Assembly: GCA_030540715.1 (NCBI GenBank)
Contig: JAUNVQ010000011.1
Span: forward strand, 1-64,000
Direction of reading: 5' to 3'
DNA length: 64,000 bases
DNA from: Actinomycetaceae bacterium
GTDB taxonomy: Bacteria; Actinomycetota; Actinomycetes; Actinomycetales; Actinomycetaceae
The notes under the pieces are model-generated. The model was not told where the DNA came from. It was given only the letters and a program-made list of their open reading frames with translations, and did not search any database. This document shows positions 7,913-17,370 of this stretch, one piece after another; position 1 is the first letter of the stretch; each line of letters starts with the position of its first letter. Made by a program: the position numbers and the translations under genes.

Positions 7913-9676
7913 TTACTGCGGATCGATGCAGTATTCATTTTCAGGTTTTCCCGCTTCATAAGACGTTATCTTCGGTGGCATACCTTCTATCACAATACGA
8001 CCGCTCACACATTTTTGGAGTGCCACCGCTTCGAAGATGCCCTCTTCCGTAAAACCCATCGACTCAAATTGGGTTCCCCACAGAAGACTCATAAAGGGAT
8101 GTTCAGGATCCTCCGGATCCAAGATCGCAACATATGTTGCCCCAACCTCACCCAATCCACCACCAATGACAGCATCCAGAAAACCATCATGATTAATATC
8201 TTGATATCCGATTGCCCAGGTGTCATTCACATCACCGGTTGCAGATAAGCCTTTCACGTCTTCTTCACCCCAGTGAGCATCAATTTTACTCACCCAGCCA
8301 ATCTGAATGGTCCTGGTGTCACCCCAGCGCTTCCTTTCAAGAGACTCACCATTTCTGAGTTCCAACCAGCACGGATCACCTTGTCCTGCTGGCATCTTCT
8401 GAAATCGGTGCACATAGTAAAGCCCATTATTTGGTGCAAATCTGTCATCATTCCAGTATTCGGCTGGGCAGCCTTTAGTTTCTTCGCTCGTCGTAGCGTT
8501 TTCTTGTCCAGGATATGGCAGGTATAAGTTAGCAAAGTCAAGCTCTTTAATAGCATCAACAGCTACCTGAGGGCCGGCAGGTTCTTTCGTTGTACTGGGC
8601 GCAATACTAGTTGCTTTATTCTTTTGCGCAGGAGCAAGCTCATAGACATGTGAATGCTGGGAATTGTCAATAAGTGACGTTGCCAGTTCAGCAATCTCCT
8701 CATCGTTGGTATCTTCTGTCACCTGCACATCTGGGGTGTCGCTCACTGCAGCCGCATCGGTAACCACGATCGTATTGTCACTAATGGCAACATATCCCGG
8801 GGCCTGAAGTTCTTGTGACCACACCGGTTTACCCGTGGCTATACTGTATGCGGTAATCGAATCAGTAGGGATAGCTGCGGTATCGGTTCTTCCGGCATAT
8901 CGGCCACAGGTTTGTGTTCCAATAATAAAATCATCAACGTGACCAAAAATAAGGTTTGAATCATACGTGGCATTCTTCCCCACCCATTGCTCTTCTTCAT
9001 CGTCCCAGGTGAGTTCCATATTGGCTTGTAAGGTTACCTTTGCAGGCGCTTCACCTTCCTTCGATTCACTGGCTTTTTTTCGCTTGGAGGGTTTGCAGGT
9101 TAAACCGTCAACTTCATTGCAAAGCGTGTGAGAGGGATCAGTCATCACTTCCTTCAAAGGTGTAGAAAGTTTCGCTTTTAACGCCGATTTTATTTTTCCA
9201 TGCTTGGTTTCCATCACATAGGATTCAACGGAGTCCTTCGTCGTTTTGATCACCAAAGAATATACCGTATCCCCCTTTGATGCCGATGCCAGCACTGCCG
9301 CCCCATCAGGCACACTATGCTCATTCGTTATCATCACACCGTAGGCATAGGCCGCCTGATGCTTCATATAAAAAACCCATCCCCATAAAGCGGTTCCTAC
9401 CAATGCGAATACGACGACGGCTGCAACAAGAATTGTCACGATCCGGTTTCCACGTGATTTTTTCTGCTTTTTTACTTTTCGCTCAGCAGGCTTTGGTTGT
9501 GCACTGTATGACGTATGAGGCGCAGCACTTTGTGACATGACAGTTGCACTGTAGTTGCGTATCCATACAGCCAGGTCCGGGTAACACTGTGGGTGCGATA
9601 AAATTTCTTCATGTAACTCTGGGCGTTCCACAGCTAGTTTCTGTAGCTGAGAAGCAGTCAAATGTGGATCAAGCAC
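7913..9676 (-). CDS. LRV-domain membrane-anchored extracellular protein
   Basis: This 587-residue protein has three parts. Residues 1-43 match the actinobacterial variant leucine-rich repeat (LRV), with LAVERPELHEEI, HP and YPDLAVWI; this part should be cytosolic. A Lys/Arg-rich stretch then precedes one transmembrane helix at about 79-103. The remaining ~480 residues should lie outside the membrane. They hold Cys pairs and, at 491-499, DINHDGFLD, which fits a D-x-N-x-D-G-x-x-D calcium loop as in FG-GAP/dockerin-type repeats, followed by AVIGGG. The start is GTG with GAGG about 10 nt upstream. No signal peptide is present, so it is a type II-like membrane protein. Function is unknown; a cell-surface or sensory role is inference. 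It separates the two halves of the translation cluster. Confidence 0.8.
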   Translation of the reverse strand: MLDPHLTASQLQKLAVERPELHEEILSHPQCYPDLAVWIRNYSATVMSQSAAPHTSYSAQPKPAERKVKKQKKSRGNRIVTILVAAVVVFALVGTALWGWVFYMKHQAAYAYGVMITNEHSVPDGAAVLASASKGDTVYSLVIKTTKDSVESYVMETKHGKIKSALKAKLSTPLKEVMTDPSHTLCNEVDGLTCKPSKRKKASESKEGEAPAKVTLQANMELTWDDEEEQWVGKNATYDSNLIFGHVDDFIIGTQTCGRYAGRTDTAAIPTDSITAYSIATGKPVWSQELQAPGYVAISDNTIVVTDAAAVSDTPDVQVTEDTNDEEIAELATSLIDNSQHSHVYELAPAQKNKATSIAPSTTKEPAGPQVAVDAIKELDFANLYLPYPGQENATTSEETKGCPAEYWNDDRFAPNNGLYYVHRFQKMPAGQGDPCWLELRNGESLERKRWGDTRTIQIGWVSKIDAHWGEEDVKGLSATGDVNDTWAIGYQDINHDGFLDAVIGGGLGEVGATYVAILDPEDPEHPFMSLLWGTQFESMGFTEEGIFEAVALQKCVSGRIVIEGMPPKITSYEAGKPENEYCIDPQ

Positions 9677-9715
9677 TGTGGGGATACCTCGTTAGTCGCG
9701 ACACTCATATCTTCT

Positions 9716-9767
9716 ATAGATAATCTATCAAAGCAAGCAGTTCATGGTCACACCCTAAAATTAGGGT
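9716..9767. promoter_or_regulatory. Two inverted repeats upstream of the LRV gene
   Basis: ATAGAT-A-ATCTAT at 9716-9728 and ACCCTAA-AA-TTAGGGT at 9752-9767 are perfect inverted repeats 40-90 bp upstream of the GTG start of the LRV gene. Their position and size fit operator sites for its promoter. No regulator is adjacent. Confidence 0.35.
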
Positions 9768-10000
9768 AGAAGCTGAGGCTTTCCTTCACAGGCTCACACA
9801 CAATATGCCACGCGAAATGCAGAACTAAAACAAGCCATAGTGCGCACAAGGCAAAGCGGGCATCACACAGGACGATCAAGAAAAGACAGCAGATGTGAGG
9901 AATAGTAAAGGGCCGCGTGGGGCGAACAGCATGTCAAACACTGTGAGGCACCACGCGGAGGAAAGCACATCACAGAGGGCGAAGTGCGGCGTCGTCTTGA
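9768..10000. other. Gene-poor spacer upstream of the LRV gene
   Basis: No open frame with a ribosome-binding site is seen. The stretch contains one copy of the window-wide 10-mer at 9975-9984 (GAGGGCGAAG). Together with 10037-10258 it forms a gap of about 580 bp between the LRV gene and the infB stop. Confidence 0.5.
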
Positions 10001-10036
10001 AATGAAAAGACGCGCCCCATCAAAGGAGCGCGTCTT
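10001..10036 (-). terminator. Rho-independent terminator of the rimP-nusA-infB unit
   Basis: Arms at 10007-10018 and 10025-10036 pair at 11 of 12 positions around a 6-nt loop. Read on the minus strand the stem is followed by TTTTCATTTC, a T-rich tail. It lies about 220 bp after the infB stop in the same direction. It is the best canonical terminator in the window. Confidence 0.75.
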
Positions 10037-10059
10037 CACGTAGATATCACGCTAGGCTT

Positions 10060-10077
10060 CCGTGGCTGCTTCCACGG
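10060..10077. other. Small hairpin in the infB 3' region
   Basis: CCGTGG at 10060-10065 pairs with CCACGG at 10072-10077 across a 6-nt loop. It lies between infB and the terminator. The surrounding 10080-10258 is GC-rich with no supported gene; this may be the untranslated 3' tail of infB. Confidence 0.35.
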
Positions 10078-10258
10078 TTGGCGCCGGACAACAACTGCAC
10101 GGTCACCGAGCCGGCCAACATAGCAGCTGAAGGCGCCAGCAAAGCGACCAGGCCCGTCTCGAAGCCACTCAACCAGGCCAAGTCAGCGGACCGGTCCCAG
10201 TCAACACAGCTAATACGGCCAGACTAACCAGCCAGCCTCACCGGCCGCTACGGCAAGC

Positions 10259-13225
10259 CTAGTCGCGGGCTTTTTCTTCCATTGTCCATGTCTCAATAAC
10301 ATCGCCAACGGCAATGTCTTTGAAGCCAAGGCCGATACCGCATTCGAAGCCTTCGCGAACTTCGGTGACGTCATCTTTTTCACGACGCAGCGAGGTAATC
10401 TCAAGCTCATTGGTCAAGACAACGCCTTCGCGAACAAGTCGCGCCGATGTTCCGCGTTTAATCGTGCCGTTGCGAACAACACAGCCGGCAATGTTGCCAA
10501 ACTTCGATGAACGGAAGACCTGCAAGATCTCTGCCTTCCCCATTTCGACTTCCTCGTAAATGGGTTTGAGCATGCCTTTCATGGCCTTCTCGACCTCTTC
10601 GATGGCCTGATAGATAACCGAGTAGAAGTGCATATCGACACCCTCACGGTCAGCATATTCTGTGACGCGCTCGGCTGGGCGTACGTTGAAGCCAATGATA
10701 ATCGCGTTATCAACGGTTGCAAGGTTCACGTCGTTTTGCGTAATGGCACCAACACCGCGGTGAATAATACGCAGTTCAACTTCATCACCCACATCGATCT
10801 TCAGCAGCGAATCTTCCAGGGCCTCAACAGCACCAGAAACATCGCCCTTAATAATCAGGTTAAGGGTTTCAACCTTGCCTTCTTCCAGAGCCTTATTAAA
10901 GTCTTCAAGGCTAATGCGCTTACGACGTTTACCAAGCTCGGCCTGACGTTCAACAGCTTCACGCTTATCAGCAATCTGGCGAGCAGTGCGGTCATCAGGT
11001 GCAACAATAAATGAATCACCTGCGCGCGGTACCGAAGTCAACCCCAGCACCTGCACCGGGCGTGACGGTCCAGCCTGATCAACCTGGTCGCCGTATTCGT
11101 CAAACATTGCACGCACACGACCATGAGCGGCACCCACCACAATGGAATCGCCAACACGCAGCGTACCGCGTTCAACCAGTGTGGTCACAACGGCACCGCG
11201 GCCCTTATCAAGGCGCGCCTCAATGGCCGTGCCTCGGGCTTGAGCATCAGGGTTGGCCTGCAGTTCCAATGCGGCATCCGCTGTTAACAGCACTGCTTCA
11301 AGCACTTCGGTAATACCTTTGCGTTGTTTGGCTGACACGTCAACGAACATCACGTCGCCGCCGTATTCTTCAGCAACAACACCGTATTCGGTTAACTGGC
11401 TGCGTACTTTTGTAGGGTCAGCCGTTGGCTTATCTACCTTGTTAACGGCCACAACAATGGGCACGTTTGCAGCTTGTGCGTGGTTAATGGCTTCCACTGT
11501 CTGAGGCATGACACCGTCATCAGCAGCAACCACCAAAATCGCAATATCGGTAATTTCTGCACCACGTGCACGCATCGCCGTAAATGCTTCGTGACCGGGG
11601 GTATCAATAAAGGTTATCTTGCGGCGTTCACCTTCCATATCAACACCTACCTGGTAGGCACCAATATGCTGGGTAATACCGCCGTGCTCGCCAGCAACAA
11701 CGTCTGTGTGGCGAATAGCATCAAGAAGTTTCGTTTTACCGTGGTCAACGTGGCCCATTACCGTAACAACGGGTGGGCGTGGTTCCATGGCTTCTTCGTC
11801 TTCAAGTTCTTCGGCTTCAAGATCAATATCGAAGGATTCCAGTAGTTCGCGGTCTTCATCTTCTGGAGACACAACCTTGACAACGTAGCCAAGTTCATCA
11901 CCAACGGTTGCCAATGTGTCCTCGTCAAGGGACTGGTTGGCAGTTGCCATCTCGCCCAACTGCATTAGCACGGTAATTAAACCTGCTGGATTACAGTTGA
12001 TTTTATCGGCAAAGTCTGACAGTGACGCACCGGTGCGCAGGCGAATCTCTGTTGTACCATCGCCGCGCGGAACCTGGACACCGCCAATGGTTGGCGCGGT
12101 TTGTTGCTCGAACTCTTGCTTCTTAGCGCGTTTTGACTTGCGTTTCTTTGAACGTGAGCCTTGACCGCGACCAAATGCACCCTGGGTTGCACCACGGCCT
12201 ATACCGCGGCCTCCACGGCCGGCAAATCCGCCGCGCCTGCCACCGGGACCGCCAGGGGCACCAGGCCCGCCGGGGCCTGAGGGAGCGCCGGGAGTTCCTG
12301 CCGGGCGTGCCATATCTGGAATATCAACTTGTCCGCGTTGCTGCCTGGAGTCGCGGTCGCTACCCTCAAAAGAGCGTGCACCTTGACGCTGTTGACTGCC
12401 CCGCCTACCGCCGGGACCTCCTGGGCCGCCACCGCCGGGACGTCTACGTCCACCTTTACCGGGACCTGGCCGTGCACCATCGGTACCGCCGGGACGCGGC
12501 ATTCCTTGAGCCGCAGCAAATGGATTATTGCCCGGACGTGGTGCCGTTGGCCTAGGTCGCGGCGCCTGTGGACGCGGCATTCCCTGGGAGGAGGCAAATG
12601 GATTGTTACCTGGGCGTGGATGACCGGGTTTTGGCCCTGGCGCAACGCTTCCGGGTTTAGGAATCTTTGGCCCTGGCTTCACACTTGACTCAACAGGCGC
12701 AGTGCCCTTTACCTTCTGTTTAGCTTCTGTCTTCTTCGGCTCTGGTTTGTATTCTTGGCTTGGTTGAGAAACCGGTGCTTGGGGTGTTTTCGAGGCTTGC
12801 ACATCTTCGTCAGCGGGACGATCTTTTGCCGAACTCACCTGTTGTGGGGCGGGTGCCTCTGTTTTCTTGGCACCCTTCGCTGGCGCCTTGGGCGCTGGCT
12901 TGGCTTTAGTTGCCGCTGCTTTTGTTGCGGCCGCCTTGGGCTTAGCCGTCGTCTTTTTCACAGCGGGTTTCTTCGCAGCCGGTTGTGATGACGCTCCCGA
13001 TGCTGCCGTTTTTTTTGCAGTCTTCTTCGCTGGTTCTTTTGCCTCCTCTTTGGGCTTAGATGCCTCTAGTTCGGCAAAATGCTCGCGCATGCGCCGTTGT
13101 ACGGGAGCTTCAATCGTTGACGAAGCTGACTTCACAAACTCGCCTTTTTCGCGAAGGATCTGTAACAATTCCTTCGATGTGGTTCCGAGCTCTTTTGCAA
13201 GCTCGTGCACACGTAATCTAGCCAC
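10259..13225 (-). CDS. infB: Translation initiation factor IF-2
   Basis: IF-2 is the GTPase that brings fMet-tRNA to the 30S subunit and promotes subunit joining. The 988-residue protein has an N-terminal IF2_N helix module (1-50), then a long disordered Ala/Lys/Pro-rich part and a Gly/Arg/Pro-rich part (about 55-370), which include two near-identical [14 protein letters not shown] repeats near 205-245. A second IF2_N motif follows (about 390-450). The G domain has G1 GHVDHGKT at 491-498, DTPGHEAF and NKVDKP, and domains II-IV follow. Length is typical for actinobacteria. The start is GTG with AGGAG 4 nt upstream, and that ribosome-binding site lies inside a perfect hairpin (13232-13256). Confidence 0.97.
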   Translation of the reverse strand: MARLRVHELAKELGTTSKELLQILREKGEFVKSASSTIEAPVQRRMREHFAELEASKPKEEAKEPAKKTAKKTAASGASSQPAAKKPAVKKTTAKPKAAATKAAATKAKPAPKAPAKGAKKTEAPAPQQVSSAKDRPADEDVQASKTPQAPVSQPSQEYKPEPKKTEAKQKVKGTAPVESSVKPGPKIPKPGSVAPGPKPGHPRPGNNPFASSQGMPRPQAPRPRPTAPRPGNNPFAAAQGMPRPGGTDGARPGPGKGGRRRPGGGGPGGPGGRRGSQQRQGARSFEGSDRDSRQQRGQVDIPDMARPAGTPGAPSGPGGPGAPGGPGGRRGGFAGRGGRGIGRGATQGAFGRGQGSRSKKRKSKRAKKQEFEQQTAPTIGGVQVPRGDGTTEIRLRTGASLSDFADKINCNPAGLITVLMQLGEMATANQSLDEDTLATVGDELGYVVKVVSPEDEDRELLESFDIDLEAEELEDEEAMEPRPPVVTVMGHVDHGKTKLLDAIRHTDVVAGEHGGITQHIGAYQVGVDMEGERRKITFIDTPGHEAFTAMRARGAEITDIAILVVAADDGVMPQTVEAINHAQAANVPIVVAVNKVDKPTADPTKVRSQLTEYGVVAEEYGGDVMFVDVSAKQRKGITEVLEAVLLTADAALELQANPDAQARGTAIEARLDKGRGAVVTTLVERGTLRVGDSIVVGAAHGRVRAMFDEYGDQVDQAGPSRPVQVLGLTSVPRAGDSFIVAPDDRTARQIADKREAVERQAELGKRRKRISLEDFNKALEEGKVETLNLIIKGDVSGAVEALEDSLLKIDVGDEVELRIIHRGVGAITQNDVNLATVDNAIIIGFNVRPAERVTEYADREGVDMHFYSVIYQAIEEVEKAMKGMLKPIYEEVEMGKAEILQVFRSSKFGNIAGCVVRNGTIKRGTSARLVREGVVLTNELEITSLRREKDDVTEVREGFECGIGLGFKDIAVGDVIETWTMEEKARD

Positions 13226-13229
13226 TTTA

Positions 13230-13256
13230 CTCCTGTCTGGCGTCCACCCAGACAGG
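13230..13256 (-). promoter_or_regulatory. Hairpin sequestering the infB ribosome-binding site
   Basis: On the minus strand CCTGTCTGG (13256-13248) pairs perfectly with CCAGACAGG (13240-13232) across a 7-nt loop. The right arm overlaps the Shine-Dalgarno AGGAG at 13234-13230, which lies 4 nt before the GTG start. In the mRNA this structure would hide the ribosome-binding site, a direct route to translational control of IF-2. Confidence 0.6.
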
Positions 13257-13831
13257 GCGGACGGTCATTTCTGCTGGCAGCTCATCGCTGGGTACTCATC
13301 GGGTGCCCATCAGCTTCCAACCCGCTTTCTTTTTCTCATCCGTCGTGGTGTGGGTACAACCACGTCGCATTATCTGACTATGTGCCGCTGAGCAATATCA
13401 CTACCGCCACCATTACCCGCAGGCATGAATAACGCTGAGTGTCATTGCGTCAGCAATTCCGAAAGGGATGTCTCCCCCTGGTTTTGCTCACTGTTTCTTG
13501 GCCGGTTGCGTGACGCATCGAACTGGTGGCCTATAGCCAATAGTCTCAGCGTTACGATGCCAGCATAGACTTTCAGCAGCTTCTATGACGTACTTTACCG
13601 CGCCAAGGAGCTCCGCGACGAATTCTTTGGGTATTTATCGGTAAAAAACGACTAATATCACGTGCCGTACGGCTATTACCTCACATTTGTGGCACTATAT
13701 GCCGTTATTGTTTCTTCATTATCTGAATCGTAGATGAAAAGAACGCTTCAGTGTTCGATACTCGAAGGTTCTTATTGTGTGATGTCTTTATCTGTTGTTT
13801 CCTGTTTTAAAGGAAACAACAGATTCAACGT
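13257..13831. other. Long untranslated gap between nusA and infB (no ylxR)
   Basis: About 600 bp separate the nusA stop and the infB start on the same strand. In most bacteria this interval is short and carries ylxR (DUF448). No minus-strand frame with the R-T-C..C ylxR signature is present. The DNA contains several smaller hairpin-forming segments and the strong hairpin at 13792-13822. It may be a long leader for infB, or eroded coding DNA. Confidence 0.6.
13792..13822 (-). terminator. Strong 12-bp hairpin just after nusA
   Basis: CTGTTGTTTCCT at 13792-13803 pairs perfectly with AGGAAACAACAG at 13811-13822 across a 7-nt loop, only 9 bp beyond the nusA stop on the minus strand. No T-tract follows, so it may be a U-less terminator, an attenuator or a 3'-end stabiliser separating nusA from infB. 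Confidence 0.5.
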
Positions 13832-15148
13832 CTACTCTTCTGATTCGGTATTGTCATCATCTTCTGCAATGTCGTCATTGGTCTTCAGTGTTGAAGCTAG
13901 TTCACTATTGTTCGCATATATGTTATTTTCGCCACCATCTGAGCCGTCAAAGGTATCATCCTCACCCTCAGTTGCACTAGTGACATCTTCTGTGTGCGTG
14001 TCTGCCACGACATCATTGGAGCCAGCATCAACATCGTTAAAATCGGCGCTATCTTCTGTGTCAATACGAGATTCATCGTTGCTATCTACCCCAGTTTCGC
14101 GCGTGACAACGCCATCTGCCTCAACCCGTACTTGTGGAGCCTCGCCCACCATCTCAATTCCCGACACCTGAGCCTGTCCAGTTGCTTGCGTATCAGAGAC
14201 AATGTCGATTTTACAGCCAGTCAAACGGGCTGCTAAACGAGCATTTTGACCTTCTTTGCCGATAGCTAGCGACAGCTGAAAATCTGGAACAATCACATGG
14301 GCAACATCGAATTCGTCCTCTTCAATTCTCACTGACGATACACGCGCGGGGCTTAACGCGTTAGCTACGAAACGCGCCATATCATCTGAGTAGTCAACAA
14401 TGTCGATTTTTTCCCCATTAAGCTCGTTCATCACCGCACGCACGCGCTGACCCATCGGACCAATGCAAGCGCCTTTGGCATTCACACCTTCTTCAGTGGC
14501 TCTCACAGCTATTTTTGTGCGAAAACCTGCCTCACGTGCAACAGATTCAATTACTACGGCACCCTCTGCGATTTCAGGAACCTCGCGTGTGAAGAGCGCC
14601 CTCACCAGTTCAGGGTGGCGCCGTGACAGTTCAATACGTGCGCCTTTCATTGTGCGCGAGACCTTCACGACATACACGCTAATCCAGTCGCCATGTCGGA
14701 AGTGTTCACGCGGAACCTGCTCTGATTCCGGAAGGTACCCCTCATAATCCCCTAGCGAAACCATCACAACTTTTGGGTCACGGCTTTGTTGAATCACACC
14801 AGAGACCACGCTTCCAGCACGATCTTTGAAAGTACCAAGAACCTGTTCGTCTTCAGCTTCGCGCAGTCGTTGAACAATGATGGAACGTGCCGTGGTGGTA
14901 GCGATACGTCCAAACCCAGAGGGCGTATCATCAAATTCACCGATCACGTTTCCATCTTCATCCAGCTCATCAGCAATAACACTAACATGTCCTGTGCGTT
15001 GATCTACTTCCACACGAGCCTGAGGTAGCGCCCCCGGCGTATTGTAATATGCCTTTAGCAGGGCATCTTCTATGGCAGTCACCAGAGCAGACAAGCTTAT
15101 ATCGCGTTCTTTTTCCACGATACGCAAAGCGTTCATATCAATATCCAT
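13832..15148 (-). CDS. nusA: Transcription termination/antitermination factor NusA
   Basis: NusA binds RNA polymerase and nascent RNA, modulating pausing, termination and antitermination. The 438-residue protein has the N-terminal RNAP-binding domain (1-130, opening MDIDMNALRIVEKERDIS), an S1 domain (about 135-200) and tandem KH domains (about 205-335). The KH domains contain KGACIGPMGQRVRAVMNEL and LAIGKEGQNARLAARLTG. From about residue 338 a strongly acidic, Asp/Glu/Thr/Ser-rich tail of about 100 residues follows in place of structured C-terminal repeats. The ATG has AGGAG 7 nt upstream. rimP lies 73 bp upstream, and infB follows on the same strand after an unusually long gap. Confidence 0.96.
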   Translation of the reverse strand: MDIDMNALRIVEKERDISLSALVTAIEDALLKAYYNTPGALPQARVEVDQRTGHVSVIADELDEDGNVIGEFDDTPSGFGRIATTTARSIIVQRLREAEDEQVLGTFKDRAGSVVSGVIQQSRDPKVVMVSLGDYEGYLPESEQVPREHFRHGDWISVYVVKVSRTMKGARIELSRRHPELVRALFTREVPEIAEGAVVIESVAREAGFRTKIAVRATEEGVNAKGACIGPMGQRVRAVMNELNGEKIDIVDYSDDMARFVANALSPARVSSVRIEEDEFDVAHVIVPDFQLSLAIGKEGQNARLAARLTGCKIDIVSDTQATGQAQVSGIEMVGEAPQVRVEADGVVTRETGVDSNDESRIDTEDSADFNDVDAGSNDVVADTHTEDVTSATEGEDDTFDGSDGGENNIYANNSELASTLKTNDDIAEDDDNTESEE

Positions 15149-15221
15149 GAGTATTCTCCTTCAATTCCGTCATCGTCAGCGTCTGCCACAGCGGTGAAAG
15201 CTGCCTCACAGTGGTATTCAC

Positions 15222-15689
15222 CTATAGTTCAACGATCATTTTGCCTGAGTTTATCTTATCTATAGCAATGGTCAAGCGTGAAGTCCCAGTGTCTATCTCA
15301 AGGGTCGTATCGCCCACATTTTCTATGACACCTTCAAGCACTGTGTCATTGTCGTCACGCAATTCTATGCGCACTTTTCGGCCCTGAGCTCGGGAAAAAT
15401 GCCGCCACTGCGTAAGTTTTCGGTCAATACCTGGTGTGGTGACCTCCAGATTGTAGGCTGAACCAAGAGGGTCATTTAGGTCACACCATTGACTAATATC
15501 CTGTGTTACGTGAGCCAGGTCATCAACATTAACTCCTCCGGGGCCGGATTCCTTATCAACGACAACTTGTATTTTGGAATACTTCCCCGCTTTTGCAATC
15601 ACAACATCTTCAAGAAAAAGATTGTGGTGGGCAACCAAAGGCTCCACAGCTTCTTTGATTGTGCGAGCAGTGGACGAAGCGCCTGCCAT
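15222..15689 (-). CDS. rimP: Ribosome maturation factor RimP
   Basis: This 155-residue protein is RimP (YhbC), which assists 30S assembly. It shows the N-terminal alpha/beta domain with VVIAKAGKYSKIQVVVDKE, VNVDDLAHVTQDIS and the hallmark YNLEVTTPGIDRKL, then the SH3-like C-terminal domain with GRKVRIELRDD and LTIAIDKI. The ATG is preceded by GGAG at good spacing. As in other bacteria it heads the nusA-infB unit. Upstream, a divergent lipoprotein-like gene shares the promoter region. Confidence 0.95.
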   Translation of the reverse strand: MAGASSTARTIKEAVEPLVAHHNLFLEDVVIAKAGKYSKIQVVVDKESGPGGVNVDDLAHVTQDISQWCDLNDPLGSAYNLEVTTPGIDRKLTQWRHFSRAQGRKVRIELRDDNDTVLEGVIENVGDTTLEIDTGTSRLTIAIDKINSGKMIVEL

Positions 15690-15804
15690 ATTGTCTCCTT
15701 CAGTTTGTTAAGAGGTCGCGCGGTTGTATGCTTTTAAGGTAGAAAAGCTCTCTCTTGATGATACCGTGGCTAAGGTAAAGTTATTGAATCGGACAGGTAA
15801 CACA

Positions 15805-17370
15805 ATGACATTTTTTAGAGGACGCCCCGCACTGCATGAAATGAAGCTCGCTGACAGCGCTTGTCATTCTTTAACCTTGGGGGCTCACCATAGTCGCGGT
15901 ATTCCTTCCGATCATCTTTTAGATAAAGAAGGCTTTGACGCTGATGGCCTAGACGATAGCTTTACTGCTTATGGCTCGCCCTCTACGGGGCGTTGCCTTG
16001 CTGGTGTGAGTGACCGTTTTCGTCGTCTTTGCGCACTTTTTGGCTGCATAGTTGTGACAGCTTCCCTTACGGGCTGCCACGTTCGACTTGACACTAACCA
16101 GCCTCAACAACGTATTTCTGTCAACGAAGTCGCCCGCAATAATGCCGCATGGTGTGCTCACCAGACCCTGAAGGAACTCACACATTATTCACCCGCTACT
16201 TCTTCCTCTGCTACAGATTCTGACTCAAGCGCCCAAGAGGCCAGTTCACAAGCGGCACATGAGGCGTTCGAGAGGTTAAAAGACCATGCTGACGAAAGAA
16301 TGAAGGCTTTTGGCGAGATATGGCCTGACCGTTCAGCCGATAAGGATGCTCCACAGCTTCCTGCGATGCCTAGAATTTCTGGCGTGGGAGCAGTCTTTGG
16401 CTTTTGTACTCTACAGCCACAGCTAGATTACAAGGTCACAACCGATCCCACTTTGCGTAGCCTTCTATTTAGTTCCTCAATTGGCTACGAACTGGATACT
16501 GCAGTGTTAAAAACTATTGACCCCGATCAGGCTCAGATCGCAAAGAAGGTTGCTGACCCAGCCAATACTACTCCAGTTGATAGTGACTCAACTGATTCAG
16601 ATTCTCACAAGGCTCAAGCCGATTCATCACACAACGATCCCGAACGTATCGCGTCTCCTGTTCAAGCTCAGGAGCTTGTGTTTGACGAGGATAGCTATTC
16701 ATATCGACCCACTACTTCCCCCTCTCACTCTCCGTCAACACACAAACAGACAAACACTCAGGAGACAAAAGATACCACGAAGTCGGATACTGGAACGAAC
16801 AGCAATACAGATTCCAGTGGTAAGAAACCTGGTATAACACCAACCTCCGATACTAAAACTAGTAGCACACATTCCAGCAACACGCATACGGGTAAACCCC
16901 ACCCTAACGAGGCACAACCCCAAGAGCATTCTTCACAAGATGTACCAACACTTGAACAGATTGTTGTCTCTCTTGACCAGGCACGCTGGTCTCTTGGTGT
17001 TGCCTCTACCAAAGCTGGATACGGTGTGGGAAGCGATGAACGCCACGAACTCGAAACCCTGTTGAACCGCATTGAGAGCACGACGGAAACCTATGCTGAT
17101 GCCACGAAGGAAGATCCCCGGAAGATAACCTATCAGATGGTCGAATCAGACCCGCATCACCAGGGCATCACGGCCGATATAGCATCAAGTCTTGACCAGG
17201 TACTTCGATCCTATATACTGCTTGCGGGCCACACGATTGATTCTGGGCATATTGACCTGCGACAAGAAACTTTGGCTGTTATAGCCTATGACAAGATCAT
17301 TACAGGAGAGGATCAGGGGGCGCTGCCAGGCGTTGTATTGTCCTCTGTGGCTACCAAAAGAAAAGATTAG
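15805..17370 (+). CDS. Putative lipoprotein with helical C-terminal domain, DUF4439-like position
   Basis: Function is unknown. The frame is open from 15724. A hydrophobic run ending LTGC (Cys at codon 16075-16077) looks like a lipoprotein signal, preceded by RFRR. If that is the true signal peptide, translation would start at the GTG at 16006, but no good ribosome-binding site is there. The ATG at 15805 is a compromise and leaves about 65 extra residues. After the lipobox come a helical segment, a long Ser/Thr/Asp/His-rich spacer (roughly the middle third) and a C-terminal helical domain with two or more amphipathic helices. Actinobacteria often carry a ferritin-like DUF4439 gene beside rimP; position and helical content fit, but homology is unproven. 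A strong hairpin lies at 17507-17536. Confidence 0.55.
   Translation: MTFFRGRPALHEMKLADSACHSLTLGAHHSRGIPSDHLLDKEGFDADGLDDSFTAYGSPSTGRCLAGVSDRFRRLCALFGCIVVTASLTGCHVRLDTNQPQQRISVNEVARNNAAWCAHQTLKELTHYSPATSSSATDSDSSAQEASSQAAHEAFERLKDHADERMKAFGEIWPDRSADKDAPQLPAMPRISGVGAVFGFCTLQPQLDYKVTTDPTLRSLLFSSSIGYELDTAVLKTIDPDQAQIAKKVADPANTTPVDSDSTDSDSHKAQADSSHNDPERIASPVQAQELVFDEDSYSYRPTTSPSHSPSTHKQTNTQETKDTTKSDTGTNSNTDSSGKKPGITPTSDTKTSSTHSSNTHTGKPHPNEAQPQEHSSQDVPTLEQIVVSLDQARWSLGVASTKAGYGVGSDERHELETLLNRIESTTETYADATKEDPRKITYQMVESDPHHQGITADIASSLDQVLRSYILLAGHTIDSGHIDLRQETLAVIAYDKIITGEDQGALPGVVLSSVATKRKD

Noticed and set aside
13501-13680. Protein-like fragments between nusA and infB (a possible gene relic)
   Set aside because: Both strands give short protein-like runs broken by stops, but nothing matches ylxR or a known gene, so a relic cannot be claimed.
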